Positions 35,364 to 44,270 of a stretch of DNA of 64,000 bases are shown here, piece by piece (positions within the stretch are counted from its first letter, which is position 1; every line of letters starts with the position of its first letter). The stretch is from an uncultured Bacilli bacterium (lineage in GTDB: Bacteria > Bacillota_I > Bacilli_A > RF39 > UBA660). Below the pieces are notes generated by a model. It saw only the letters and a list, made by a program, of their open reading frames with translations, searched no databases and had not been told where the DNA came from. A program made the translations under genes and the position numbers. The DNA lies in the NCBI GenBank assembly GCA_934149515.1, contig CAKPFD010000002.1, positions 104,488-168,487 of the forward strand, in the 5' to 3' direction.

Positions 35364-36311
35364 ATGCTACGAAAAAAAGCTTTACGGAAGATGATTATTA
35401 CAACTATGAGTCTATTTATTATTATGGCAATCTATATGATTCCAACAACCAATGAACATAATCTACAAACAACAATGGAAATGAAATATGTCAATACCCT
35501 TGGAAATCACTATATCTATTTATTAGACGAAAATAATCGTTTAGTAAAAACAAAAATTTTATTAGATGGTAAAAACACCATCGAAAACGCTAAAATTATC
35601 ATTACAAATCTAACCAAAAGCGATAATACAAAATTCCAAGAACAATTAAAACCAGTACTTCCAACTAATACAAAGGTATTAGATATTACTTATCAAAAAC
35701 AAGATAAAACAATAACACTTAATTTTTCAAAAGAATTTTTAAAACTAGAAAAAGAAGAAAAAGCAATTGAATCCATTGTATATAGCTTAACTGAACTAAA
35801 CGAAATTACAAATATTATCATAAAAGTAGAAAATGCTACACTAGATAAATATCCAAATAGCAAACAAGAACTTCCAATTCCCTTAACAAGAAAAATAGGA
35901 ATCAATAAACAATACGATTTAACAAACACAAAAAATATTACCAAGACAGTAATTTATTATTTAGAAAATTTAGATAACAATTTATATTATGTACCAGTTA
36001 CAAAATATACAAATGACAGTCAAGATAAAATTAATATTATTGTAGAAGAATTAACAACAGGATATATTTACGAACCAAATTTGATAAGTTTACTAGATGA
36101 AAAAACGAAACTAATTGATTATCATCAAGAAGAAGATGTCTTATTTTTAAATTTTAATGATGCATTATTTGATAGTAATGGAAAAATACAAGAAGAAGTA
36201 TTATATACCTTATGCTATTCTATTTTTGATAACTATGATGTAAATGTTATCTCCATTGCCAAAGAAAATAATCAAGTAAAAACACTGACAAGAAATACAA
36301 TTGGGAAGTAA
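35364..36311 (+). CDS. gerM: GerM-like sporulation/germination protein
   Basis: A 315-residue protein with an N-terminal membrane or lipoprotein-like helix and two copies of the GerMN domain (about 45-160 and 185-300). Copy 1 has YIYLLDENNRLVKTKILLDG and copy 2 LYYVPVTKYTNDSQDKINIIVEELTTG. In Bacillus GerM is an outer-forespore protein needed for normal septation and germination. No lipobox Cys is seen in the leader, unlike some GerM proteins. RBS AAGGTG before ATG 35364. Follows gerE by about 100 bp. Confidence 0.88.
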   Translation: MLRKKALRKMIITTMSLFIIMAIYMIPTTNEHNLQTTMEMKYVNTLGNHYIYLLDENNRLVKTKILLDGKNTIENAKIIITNLTKSDNTKFQEQLKPVLPTNTKVLDITYQKQDKTITLNFSKEFLKLEKEEKAIESIVYSLTELNEITNIIIKVENATLDKYPNSKQELPIPLTRKIGINKQYDLTNTKNITKTVIYYLENLDNNLYYVPVTKYTNDSQDKINIIVEELTTGYIYEPNLISLLDEKTKLIDYHQEEDVLFLNFNDALFDSNGKIQEEVLYTLCYSIFDNYDVNVISIAKENNQVKTLTRNTIGK

Positions 36312-36403
36312 AGATTTAACGCCAAAAACATGAATTTCCAAGTGAAATACTTGCCAACCAGATTCAATTCGTGATATGATAAAACAGTAATGTAGGTGGG
36401 AAG

Positions 36404-36955
36404 ATGAAAAATAAGAAAAAGGAAAAAAATACGGTTTTGATAATATCTATCCTTATTGCTGTATTAGTTCTAATTGGTGTCAGTTTAGCAATATTTGCCT
36501 TTTCGAAAACAGGTAGTAAACAAAATGTGATAACACTAGGTTCACTAAAACTAACATTAACAGAATCAGATGAAATAAACTTAGAAGACACACTACCAAT
36601 GACAGACAAAGAAGGACTTGCAACAACTGGTTATGCTTTTACATTAACAAATGATGGAACCACTTCTGTTAATTATTCAATCTATTTAGATGATGTCAGT
36701 TTATCTAGCCAAGAAGTAGCACTAGATACAAAATTTTTAAAGTATAATCTAACAATCGACAACACCATAGGAACAGCTAAATACTTAAATACCCTTGGAA
36801 CAAACAGCAATCGAATAATAACATCAGGAACTATCACCAAAGGACAAAGTATTGCTTACAACCTAAAAATTTGGGTAACAACAGAAATTGATGGTGACAT
36901 TTCAGGACAAGTCTGGAAAGGAAAAATTAGATTAACAGGAACACAAGTAAGTTAG
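36404..36955 (+). CDS. small TasA-like exported protein (third surface family member)
   Basis: A 183-residue protein: leader helix with IGVSLAIFAFS, a SipW/TasA-type processing region, then one TasA-like beta domain (LPMTDKEGLATTG, DGDISGQVWKGKIRLTGTQVS). It is close to residues 1-180 of the large surface proteins at 16440 and 25475 but has no variable-loop modules. It may be a fibre or anchor subunit for the large ones. RBS GTGGG. A terminator follows directly. Confidence 0.7.
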   Translation: MKNKKKEKNTVLIISILIAVLVLIGVSLAIFAFSKTGSKQNVITLGSLKLTLTESDEINLEDTLPMTDKEGLATTGYAFTLTNDGTTSVNYSIYLDDVSLSSQEVALDTKFLKYNLTIDNTIGTAKYLNTLGTNSNRIITSGTITKGQSIAYNLKIWVTTEIDGDISGQVWKGKIRLTGTQVS

Positions 36956-36974
36956 AAGAGAAGTCTTCTTTTTC
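36954..36974 (+). terminator. terminator after 36404 gene
   Basis: AGAAGA / TCTTCT stem with a GAAG tetraloop and T run. Confidence 0.6.
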
Positions 36975-37039
36975 TTCAAAAAGATAAGCGAATATATGTT
37001 TGCTAATTATCAAAAGACCAGTCAGATAATAAAAAACCT

Positions 37040-37048
37040 CATATAGTA
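37040..37048 (+). promoter_or_regulatory. CATATAGTA element upstream of rhodanese gene
   Basis: CATATAGTA 18 bp before the start codon; the same nine bases occur at 15717 before ylbD. Candidate -10 of a sporulation-type promoter. Confidence 0.3.
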
Positions 37049-37065
37049 TATTAGAGGTGAAGAAG

Positions 37066-37356
37066 ATGAAGGAAACGATTTCCATTGTTGAATTAAAAAA
37101 TCTCTTAAAACAGCAAAATATAAAATTAATTGATATCCGACCAAATTATCAATATAATAGAGGAACAATACCAACGGCTATCAATATACCTTATCAAACC
37201 TTAATGTTATTTAAAGAAAAATATTTATTAAAAGAAGAAGAATATTATCTTTTTTGTGATAGTGGAAAATATAGCTATGAAGCAGTTCGTAAATTACGTC
37301 CCTTAGGCTATCAAGTATTCAGTATCGAAGAAGGGTATGATGGATTTTTAAAATAG
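37066..37356 (+). CDS. single-domain rhodanese
   Basis: A 96-residue rhodanese domain with active Cys64 in LFCDSGKYS, LIDIRPNYQYNRGTIPTAINIPY as the core strand and RKLRPLGYQVFSIEEGYDGF at the end. Sulfurtransferase or persulfide carrier; acceptor unknown. The active-site loop is CDSGKYS, not the usual CxxGxRS, so substrate preference may differ. ATG 37066 follows GAGGTG by six bases; GTG 37057 is less likely. The next gene is rmuC, 17 bp on. Confidence 0.8.
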   Translation: MKETISIVELKNLLKQQNIKLIDIRPNYQYNRGTIPTAINIPYQTLMLFKEKYLLKEEEYYLFCDSGKYSYEAVRKLRPLGYQVFSIEEGYDGFLK

Positions 37357-37373
37357 AAAAGGAAGTGTAAGAA

Positions 37374-38459
37374 ATGGAATATCTTATGATAATACTATTA
37401 ATTGCTATTTTGATTTTAGCAATTATATCAGTAACTAAAAATATTAATGAAGCAGCAATCACTGAAAGACTTGGAAATTTGGAAGTAACACTAATAAAAG
37501 AATTAACTACCTTTAAAGATGGCTTAACAGAAAATATGAACAAAGATTTTACTACTTTAAATGAACAAGTAGAAAGACGTCTATTAGCAATTAATGAACA
37601 AGTAAATCAACGTTTAGATCAAAATTTTGAAAAAACAAACAAAACCTTTACAGCAGTAGTAGAAAGATTAAGTAAAATCGATGAAGCCCAGAAAAAAATA
37701 GATACATTATCAACCGATATTGTCTCATTACAGAGTATTTTAACTGATAAAAAAACAAGAGGTATTTACGGTGAAGTTAATTTAAAACATATTCTTGCCA
37801 ATGTATTTGGAGAACAAAATGACAAACTTTATCAATTACAATATCAATTACCAAATGGTACAATTGCTGATAGCGTGTTATTTGCTCCAGAACCATTAGG
37901 AACAATTATTATTGATTCTAAATTTCCACTTGAACATTATCGTTTAATGGTTTCAAAAGATATTACAGCAGTAGAAAGACAGCAAGCAGCAAAATTATTC
38001 AAATTAGATGTAAAAAAGCATATTGATGCAATAAGTAGTAAATACATTATAAAAGGAATCACAAGTGATCAAGCTATTATGTTTTTACCAGCAGAAGCAA
38101 TTTTTGCCGAAATTAATGCTTATCACCAAGATATTGTGGATTATGCTTATCAAAAACGTGTTTTTATCGCCTCACCAACGACATTATTATCAACATTAAC
38201 TGTGATTCAAATGATTATTAAAAATATGGAAAGAGATAAATATACTTCTATCATTCATGAAGAATTAAATAAATTAGGATTAGAATTTGCTCGTTATAAA
38301 GAACGATGGGATAAGCTATCAAGAAGTATTCAATCTGTCAATAAAGAAGTAGAAAACGTTTCCATAACAACTGATAAAATTACTAAGAAATTTGATGCTA
38401 TTAATAAAGTTGAATTATCAACTATAGAAATCAAAGAATTAAATGATCAAGAAGATTAG
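37374..38459 (+). CDS. rmuC: RmuC-like DNA recombination protein
   Basis: A 361-residue protein: N-terminal membrane helix, a long coiled coil (about 25-125), then the RmuC nuclease-like domain with DKKTRGIYGEVNLKHILANVFG and GTIIIDSKFPLEHYRLM. The DSK motif is of the PD-(D/E)XK type. RmuC limits inversions between short inverted repeats. ATG 37374 has a GGAAGTG site. Operon with the rhodanese gene is likely by spacing. Confidence 0.9.
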   Translation: MEYLMIILLIAILILAIISVTKNINEAAITERLGNLEVTLIKELTTFKDGLTENMNKDFTTLNEQVERRLLAINEQVNQRLDQNFEKTNKTFTAVVERLSKIDEAQKKIDTLSTDIVSLQSILTDKKTRGIYGEVNLKHILANVFGEQNDKLYQLQYQLPNGTIADSVLFAPEPLGTIIIDSKFPLEHYRLMVSKDITAVERQQAAKLFKLDVKKHIDAISSKYIIKGITSDQAIMFLPAEAIFAEINAYHQDIVDYAYQKRVFIASPTTLLSTLTVIQMIIKNMERDKYTSIIHEELNKLGLEFARYKERWDKLSRSIQSVNKEVENVSITTDKITKKFDAINKVELSTIEIKELNDQED

Positions 38460-38559
38460 CAAAAAAGATAAGCTAACCTTTTTCTTTGATTAAAGCATAA
38501 TTTTTAAAAAAAGACTGTATACTAACAGTAAAGAAGGATAAGGAAAGGCGAAAATAAGT

Positions 38560-38769
38560 TTGAAAAAATTTACTTTAATTAGTATTGGTATTTGTTTAAT
38601 GACCATTGGATTTTTCTATATAATTATTTATACCAATCTTTTTACCTTTGGCTATTCCTTAAGAAATTATATAGAATTTATGATATCACATATTCGTAAT
38701 TACACACTAATACTAGGCTTTATTATTTTATGGATTGCCTTAAAAGAGAAAGGAAGGAAAAGGAAATGA
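38560..38769 (+). CDS. small two-helix membrane protein
   Basis: A 69-residue protein, TTG start with GGAAAGG upstream, two hydrophobic helices (about 5-27 and 42-62) and a basic end. No family recognised. The stop overlaps the ATG of the yjbA-like gene (ATGA), so the two are translationally coupled. Confidence 0.5.
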   Translation: MKKFTLISIGICLMTIGFFYIIIYTNLFTFGYSLRNYIEFMISHIRNYTLILGFIILWIALKEKGRKRK

Positions 38770-39422
38770 TATACGTATACGACATATTACTAAATTGGTT
38801 TCAAAAAGAAGAACCTGTTGAATTCTTTGAATGGGAATTAACAGATGAATTAGAACACATAAAAAAGATCCCATTATGGAAAGTAGAACCAGATCTTTTT
38901 AAAGCACTATATCATCATCATATAAAAATAGATAAAGAATACTTACTTAAAATTAAAAATAAAACAGAATGTTATTTTCAAAGTGAAGTTGAAACAATTT
39001 CCTTTTCTTGTATTGTTAGTGATGGGACAAAATGTTTTGCGCTAGAATTTGATGAAACCGGTACTACAATATACAAAAGTACATTATTATTAGATGAAGA
39101 AGAGGAGGTACTAGAGTTAGTAGAAGAACTAACAACAATGAAAATTCCATTTCAAAAAATAAAAAGTAATCAAGAAGAAAATTATTTAACTCGACAAGAA
39201 CAAAAAAATAAAAATTATATTTTAAAAGAACTATCTTATATAGTAAAGCAAAAAAATATAGAGAAAATGACCTATTTATATGAAGAATATTTTCCGAAAG
39301 AAGATAAATCTATTGAACAGATGTATCAACACCTTGTAAAGTTAATCGAAGAAAATGATTGCAAAAAATATAAAGAAATATTATCTATTTTAAAATTAAC
39401 CTCTTCAAAAGAAGTAAAATAA
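38766..39422 (+). CDS. YjbA/DUF3603-like protein
   Basis: A 218-residue protein resembling Bacillus YjbA (DUF3603): YVYDILLNWFQKEEPVEFFEWE at the start, then a two-layer domain with FSCIVSDGTKCFALEFDETG, and LTRQEQKNKNYILKELSYI near the C-terminal third. Function unknown; it is soluble and acidic. ATG 38766 has AAAGGAA upstream; the in-frame ATG at 38730 lies inside the preceding gene. A long terminator follows. Confidence 0.65.
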   Translation: MIYVYDILLNWFQKEEPVEFFEWELTDELEHIKKIPLWKVEPDLFKALYHHHIKIDKEYLLKIKNKTECYFQSEVETISFSCIVSDGTKCFALEFDETGTTIYKSTLLLDEEEEVLELVEELTTMKIPFQKIKSNQEENYLTRQEQKNKNYILKELSYIVKQKNIEKMTYLYEEYFPKEDKSIEQMYQHLVKLIEENDCKKYKEILSILKLTSSKEVK

Positions 39423-39457
39423 AAAGACTTTTCTCTATAAAAAGAGGAAAGTCTTTT
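39422..39457. terminator. bidirectional terminator
   Basis: A near-perfect 15-bp stem AAAAGACTTTTCTCT (39422-39436) / AGAGGAAAGTCTTTT (39443-39457), one G-T pair, 6-nt loop. It lies between the convergent yjbA-like gene and the repeat protein. Confidence 0.85.
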
Positions 39458-39461
39458 CTAA

Positions 39462-40214
39462 TTAAAGTCTTTTAAAAGATGAAATATAATCTTCATGATA
39501 AGCTCGATTGGACATAATAGGAGTGCCATTCAAAGTAGTGGCATAATGACCTCTTGCCATAGCACAAGCTGGAGCTTTAGTAGCTTTTATATTTGGATCT
39601 TTTGGTAAAATTCTATCAATATCTTGATCTAATTTTTGTGTTTCTTCAAGTGTAGGTTTTGGTAGTGGTTGAGGTTGTGATTGAGTCTTTCCTGGTTGAG
39701 GTTGTGATTGAGTCTTTCCTGGTTGAGGTTGTGGTTGAGTCTTTCCTGGTTGAGGTTGTGGTTGAGTCTTTCCTGGTTGAGGTTGTGGTTGAGTTTTTTC
39801 TGGTTGAGGTTGTGGTTGAGTCTTTCCTGGTTGAGGTTGTGGTTGAGTTTTTTCTGGTTGAGGTTGTTTCTTATCTTTACCATACTCATTAATAATTACT
39901 TTTTCAGGACCATCTTTTTCCTTCTCAGCTTGTTCTTCCCTTTCTTTTGCCTTTTTAATAGCAGCAAGTTCTCTTTTTTCTGCTTCTACATTTGCTTTAT
40001 GTTGATCACGAATACTTTTTGCTAAACGAATGGTGGCAACTAAAGATGCAATTCCTACAATCGGACCAATACCAGGTATTACAAATAAAAACATTGGTGT
40101 TGCTAAGGCACATAACCCGCATCCTAATCCTTTAAGACCATAACTAAATAAGTTAGAAAATGGTTTCTTTAATTTTTTTAAATCTTCTTTCATTTCTTTT
40201 AATTCATCAAACAT
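39462..40214 (-). CDS. Gln-Pro repeat protein with hydrophobic segment
   Basis: About 250 residues starting at the ATG at 40214 (AAAGGGAG upstream); a longer start at 40235 is less likely. Residues 1-25 are a charged amphipathic helix, 30-70 a Gly-rich hydrophobic hairpin (LGCGLCALATPMFLFVIPGIG), then a Lys/Glu helix, then seven 9-residue QPQPxKTQP repeats, then a conserved-looking tail (ACAMARGHYATTLNG). No family recognised. The rigid Gln-Pro stretch could span the cell wall or act as a spacer. Confidence 0.6.
   Translation of the reverse strand: MFDELKEMKEDLKKLKKPFSNLFSYGLKGLGCGLCALATPMFLFVIPGIGPIVGIASLVATIRLAKSIRDQHKANVEAEKRELAAIKKAKEREEQAEKEKDGPEKVIINEYGKDKKQPQPEKTQPQPQPGKTQPQPQPEKTQPQPQPGKTQPQPQPGKTQPQPQPGKTQSQPQPGKTQSQPQPLPKPTLEETQKLDQDIDRILPKDPNIKATKAPACAMARGHYATTLNGTPIMSNRAYHEDYISSFKRL
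39667..39867. repeat. 27-bp tandem repeat (coding)
   Basis: Seven full 27-bp units (starts at 39667, 39694, 39721, 39748, 39775, 39802, 39829) and a partial eighth, with few substitutions (CTTTCC or TTTTCT, GTGA or GTGG). It encodes the Gln-Pro repeats on the minus strand. Copy number is likely to vary between strains. Confidence 0.9.
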
Positions 40215-40326
40215 ATTCACCATACTCCCTTTCAATGGCTACATTATACTACAAATATAGCCATTTTGTCAAATAAATTTATGTATAAAAAAGAAAAATA
40301 TTGGACATCTTAAAAACAGGAGGAAC

Positions 40327-40866
40327 ATGATGAAAAGAAAAATATTAACGAGTATAAGTTTAATTTTAATTCTTATTGGTATAACTGGCTGTAAGGATAT
40401 GATGAATACACCAAGTAAAAGAGTAGAAGAATTTTTTAATAAGTATCAAACAATGGATTCTGATGTATTGACAGATCTAGATACCGTCATTGATAAATCT
40501 GATTATTTAGAAGAAGAAAAACAAGAATATAAAGATTTAATGAAAAAGCAGTATCAAAACTTATCATATAAAATAAAAGATGAACAAACAAACGGAAATC
40601 AAGCAACCGTAACTGCAGAAATAGAAGTGTTTGATTATCAAACTGCTAAAATCAAAGCCGATAAATATATAGAACAACACCAAGATGAATTAAAAGACGA
40701 AAAAGAAAAAGAAGCTTACCGTTTAAAACAAATGAAAGCAACAACAGAAAAAGTAAATTATACCATTGAATTTCATTTAGTAAAAGATAACAAAACTTGG
40801 GTATTAGAAGAAATAACAGATACCGATTTACAAAAAATACATGGTTTATACACAACAGTTGACTAA
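40327..40866 (+). CDS. lipoprotein of unknown function
   Basis: A 179-residue protein with a lipoprotein signal: KRKILTSISLILILIGITGC, lipid-bearing Cys22. The mature part is Lys/Glu-rich with helices, and KVNYTIEFHLVKDNKTWVLEEITD suggests an NTF2-like/DUF5105-type cystatin fold often found in lipoproteins of Bacillota. Family assignment is weak. RBS CAGGAGG. Followed by a weak AT-rich hairpin at about 40865-40897. Confidence 0.7.
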   Translation: MMKRKILTSISLILILIGITGCKDMMNTPSKRVEEFFNKYQTMDSDVLTDLDTVIDKSDYLEEEKQEYKDLMKKQYQNLSYKIKDEQTNGNQATVTAEIEVFDYQTAKIKADKYIEQHQDELKDEKEKEAYRLKQMKATTEKVNYTIEFHLVKDNKTWVLEEITDTDLQKIHGLYTTVD

Positions 40867-40929
40867 GGAAATGGCAAATACTATTTTCTTTTTTTTATTT
40901 ATCCACTATAATAATAGTAGGAGGGAAAA

Positions 40930-41646
40930 ATGGCAACGGCACATATTGAAAGTTTAAAAGAAAATATAAAAAAGAAAGTATTAATGCCAGGCGATCCATT
41001 GCGCGCTCAATATATTGCACAAAACTTTTTGCAAGATGTAAAATGCGTAAATAACGTCCGTGGTATGTTAGCCTTTACAGGAAAATATAAAGATAAGGAA
41101 ATTACTGTTTTCGCATCTGGAATGGGTGGACCAAGCATGGGAATATATGCTTACGAATTATATCATTTCTATGATGTAGAAAAAATTATTCGAATTGGTA
41201 CTTGTGGTAGCAATCATCCATCTGTAAAAGTGCGTGATATGATAATTGCAAAAGAAGCTTACACACTATCAAGTTATCCAAAACTATTCTTTAACGATGA
41301 TGAACATTTGTTTCAAGCTAATGAAAAGATAGTAACAGCGCTAGAAGAACAAACAAATAAATTACAAACTAAAACACATGTAGGAACAGTTATTACAAGT
41401 GATATATTTGATGTTTATGTCGATAAAGAAACTTATAAGAAAAACTATCCAGCAATCATCAATGAACAAGCACTAGCAGCAGAAATGGAAGCAGCAATTC
41501 TTTTATCCATAGCCAAACATCTTCATAAAGAAGCAGGTTGTATTTTAACTGTCGTAGATTCTATGTATGACGATCAAATTGTCACACCAGAAGAAAGACA
41601 AACAAGCTTAAATGATATGATTATTTGTGCATTAGAAGCAATTTAG
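40930..41646 (+). CDS. deoD: purine-nucleoside phosphorylase
   Basis: A 238-residue trimer/hexamer-type PNP. LMPGDPLRAQYIAQ is the phosphate loop, SGMGGPSMGIYAYELY and RIGTCGSN the nucleoside site, AAEMEAAILLSIA the ribose-binding Glu, and VTPEERQTSLNDMI the C-terminal helix. It splits purine nucleosides to base and ribose-1-phosphate. In VVDSMYDD an Asp stands at the usual catalytic SD position, with Val in place of Ser. Single gene; RBS GGAGGG. Confidence 0.95.
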   Translation: MATAHIESLKENIKKKVLMPGDPLRAQYIAQNFLQDVKCVNNVRGMLAFTGKYKDKEITVFASGMGGPSMGIYAYELYHFYDVEKIIRIGTCGSNHPSVKVRDMIIAKEAYTLSSYPKLFFNDDEHLFQANEKIVTALEEQTNKLQTKTHVGTVITSDIFDVYVDKETYKKNYPAIINEQALAAEMEAAILLSIAKHLHKEAGCILTVVDSMYDDQIVTPEERQTSLNDMIICALEAI

Positions 41647-41691
41647 AATAGATAGTAAAAACTTGGGATATCCTACTAAAAGGAGGAAAAA

Positions 41692-42966
41692 ATGGAATAC
41701 ATCACAAAAGATCAAGGATCTTATCAACTACACATTATTAAAACAAATGCCTTCAAAACCATTACAGTAAAAATTTATTTGAAAGAAATAGCGAAAAAAG
41801 AAAATATAACAAAACGTAATTTCTTAAATGATATTTTATTACTTTCAAATGAAGACTATAAGACAAAATCAAGTTTTAACAAAGCCTTACAAAATTTATA
41901 TGCTGCAAATATCAATATAGCGACAAGACGTCTAGGTTCATATTTAGATACCTGTTTTACCCTAAGAGTATTAAATGATAAATATACCGAAAAAGGAAAT
42001 TTTGAACAAGCAATTGCTTTTTTTACTTCAGTATTATTACGTCCAAACGTTACAGATGGTGCTTTTGATGAAAAGAATTTTCAAACAGTTTATGAAGACT
42101 ATCAAGCAGATCTAAATTCCTTAAAAGATGATAGAAGACTATATGCCATCATTCGTCTGTTAGAAGAAACAAATAAAAAACAAGCTTTAGCATCTACATA
42201 TAGAAGTGTAGGATACCAAGAAGACTTGCAAAAAATCACTAAGCAAAATCTTTATCAATACTATCTAGAAATGTTGAAACATAATCTTATTGATATCTAT
42301 GTACTAGGAGATGTCGATGAAGTTGAAGTTCAAAATTTATTCCGTCAATATTTTCAAATTAATACCTACAAGCTAAGAAAACAACCAATTCTATTAAAAG
42401 AAATACCAACAACAAGATCAAAAACCATAACAGAGTGTTTACCATCGAATCAATCACAGCTATGTATGAGTTTATCTACGAATAATTTAACAGATTACGA
42501 AAGAAATTATCCACTTTCTATTTACAATACAATTTTAGGAGGTGGAACAGATTCTATGCTATTTAAAGAAGTAAGAGAAGAAAATTCTCTTGCCTATTAT
42601 ATTGGTAGTTCTCCAAGTAAATTTGATCGCTTGATATTAATTAATGGTGGGATTACAAACAGCAGTAGCAAAGAAGTAACCCGCTTAATCAAGAAACAAC
42701 TAAAAAAACTAACAAAAGGTTCTTTTACTGAAGAAAATATCCAAGCAGCCAAAGAATTTTATTTAAGTGCTTTAGATGACATAAAAGAAAGCGCAAACCG
42801 CTTAATAGAAAGTTATTATATGATGGATTTGTTAGGTGTAGATGATATTGAAACCAAAAGGGAAAAAATACAAAAAGTAACCAAAGAAGAAGTCATAGCA
42901 GTTGCGAATAAAGTAAAAATAAATACAATTTTTGTATTAGAAGGAGAAGATAATGCAACCAATTGA
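41692..42966 (+). CDS. ymfF: M16-like protein YmfF/YfmF (EF-P modification-associated)
   Basis: A 424-residue M16 peptidase-like protein without the zinc motif HxxEH, so probably inactive, as in the partner subunit of M16 heterodimers. LLSNEDYKTKSSFNKALQNLYAANINIATRRLGSYLD is typical of YmfF. It overlaps the active partner gene by 14 bases. In Bacillus the ymfF-ymfH pair lies beside ymfI; here ymfI-ynbB is 8 kb upstream. Annotation pipelines link the pair to EF-P 5-aminopentanol modification; the reaction is not known. Confidence 0.85.
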   Translation: MEYITKDQGSYQLHIIKTNAFKTITVKIYLKEIAKKENITKRNFLNDILLLSNEDYKTKSSFNKALQNLYAANINIATRRLGSYLDTCFTLRVLNDKYTEKGNFEQAIAFFTSVLLRPNVTDGAFDEKNFQTVYEDYQADLNSLKDDRRLYAIIRLLEETNKKQALASTYRSVGYQEDLQKITKQNLYQYYLEMLKHNLIDIYVLGDVDEVEVQNLFRQYFQINTYKLRKQPILLKEIPTTRSKTITECLPSNQSQLCMSLSTNNLTDYERNYPLSIYNTILGGGTDSMLFKEVREENSLAYYIGSSPSKFDRLILINGGITNSSSKEVTRLIKKQLKKLTKGSFTEENIQAAKEFYLSALDDIKESANRLIESYYMMDLLGVDDIETKREKIQKVTKEEVIAVANKVKINTIFVLEGEDNATN

Positions 42967-44236
42967 AATAAAAGGAGTAGGAAACACTGTATATAGAGAA
43001 ACATTGCCTTGCGGTTTAGATGTTATTTTAATACCAAATGCTAAAGAAAATACCAAAAAGAATTATTACGTAAACTATGGCGTTTATTATGGAGCAGATA
43101 ATAATGAGTTTATCCCATATCAAAAAAAGCAAATGCACTCCTTTGCACCAGGAATTGCTCATTTCCTAGAACATAAAATGTTTGAAATGGAAGATGGTAC
43201 TACACCATTTAATTTTTACTCTGAAACAGGAACCTACGTGAATGCATACACAAGTTATCGCTCTACTTGCTATGTTATTAGTGGCAGTAAAAGCCTAAAA
43301 GAAAACTTAAAATATTTATTTCGATTAGTAGCAAATCCTTATTTTACAGATGAAAATGTAGCAAAAGAACAAGGGATTATTCAGGAAGAAATTCATATGC
43401 GGGATGATGATCCGGATTATTTAGCAATGAAGATACTACGAAAGAATATGTTTCATCATTTACCAGAAAAAATACCTGTTATTGGGTCTGTAGAATCTAT
43501 TCAAAAGATAACAAAAGAAGATTTATATACAGCGTATCGGACATTTTATCGTCCTAAAAATATGTTTTTAGTTATTTCAGGATGTTTTGATAAAGAAGAA
43601 ATTTATCAGACAATTTTAGATGCTACCAAGAAATTTCCCCAAGATTTTACACCATGCACCAAAAAATATCATGAACCAGTTAAAGTTGTCAAAGAGTATG
43701 AAGAACAAACTAGTGATATTAAAATAGAAAAATTAGCTATTGGTTATAAAATGAAGCGAGCTGATCTATCTATAAAAGACGACATTTTATTAGATCTATA
43801 TACGAATATGCTAATTTCTCTAAACTTCGGATCAACATCTACCTTTTTTGAACAAATGAAAGAAAATCATATATTGATTCGTTGTGGCTATACTGTACAA
43901 ACAGAAGGAGAAATTCGTACCTTTGTCGTTGAAACTGACACCACAAGATCAGCTCAATTTATCAAATGCCTAGAAGAAAAATTACAAGATCTAACCATCA
44001 CTGAAGAAGATATGGAAAGAATGAAAAAAGTATGGATTTCAGGAGAAGTTGTAAAAAGCGATTACGCCGATGCACTATTAGATTCATTTGTAGACGATTT
44101 AGTGACCTATCGTGATATCGTGGTAAACTACATTGAGAAAATACGTTCAATGAATATCGAAACTATGAGAACACTTATCAAAGAATTAGATTTTTCTAAT
44201 CGTTCTATTGCAAAAGTTTTACCACAAAATGAATAA
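42953..44236 (+). CDS. ymfH: M16 zinc peptidase YmfH/YfmH
   Basis: A 427-residue M16B peptidase with the zinc site His70-Phe-Leu-Glu73-His74 in GIAHFLEHKMFEM and a downstream zinc-binding Glu probably in EEIHMRDDDPDYL. YVNAYTSYRSTCYV follows. It is the catalytic partner of the inactive YmfF-like protein encoded just upstream. In Bacillus the pair is linked with ymfI. No promoter is visible between the two genes. A promoter for rplS follows directly. Confidence 0.9.
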   Translation: MQPIEIKGVGNTVYRETLPCGLDVILIPNAKENTKKNYYVNYGVYYGADNNEFIPYQKKQMHSFAPGIAHFLEHKMFEMEDGTTPFNFYSETGTYVNAYTSYRSTCYVISGSKSLKENLKYLFRLVANPYFTDENVAKEQGIIQEEIHMRDDDPDYLAMKILRKNMFHHLPEKIPVIGSVESIQKITKEDLYTAYRTFYRPKNMFLVISGCFDKEEIYQTILDATKKFPQDFTPCTKKYHEPVKVVKEYEEQTSDIKIEKLAIGYKMKRADLSIKDDILLDLYTNMLISLNFGSTSTFFEQMKENHILIRCGYTVQTEGEIRTFVVETDTTRSAQFIKCLEEKLQDLTITEEDMERMKKVWISGEVVKSDYADALLDSFVDDLVTYRDIVVNYIEKIRSMNIETMRTLIKELDFSNRSIAKVLPQNE

Positions 44237-44241
44237 AACGA

Positions 44242-44270
44242 TTGCAAAACCAATAACCTTGTGCTATACT
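44242..44270 (+). promoter_or_regulatory. promoter of rplS
   Basis: TTGCAA (44242-44247), 17-bp spacer, TATACT (44265-44270). Confidence 0.65.

Noticed and set aside
39667..39867. Regular 27-bp repeats as a CRISPR array
   Set aside because: The units are contiguous with no spacers and lie in frame within a protein-coding gene; no cas genes are nearby.
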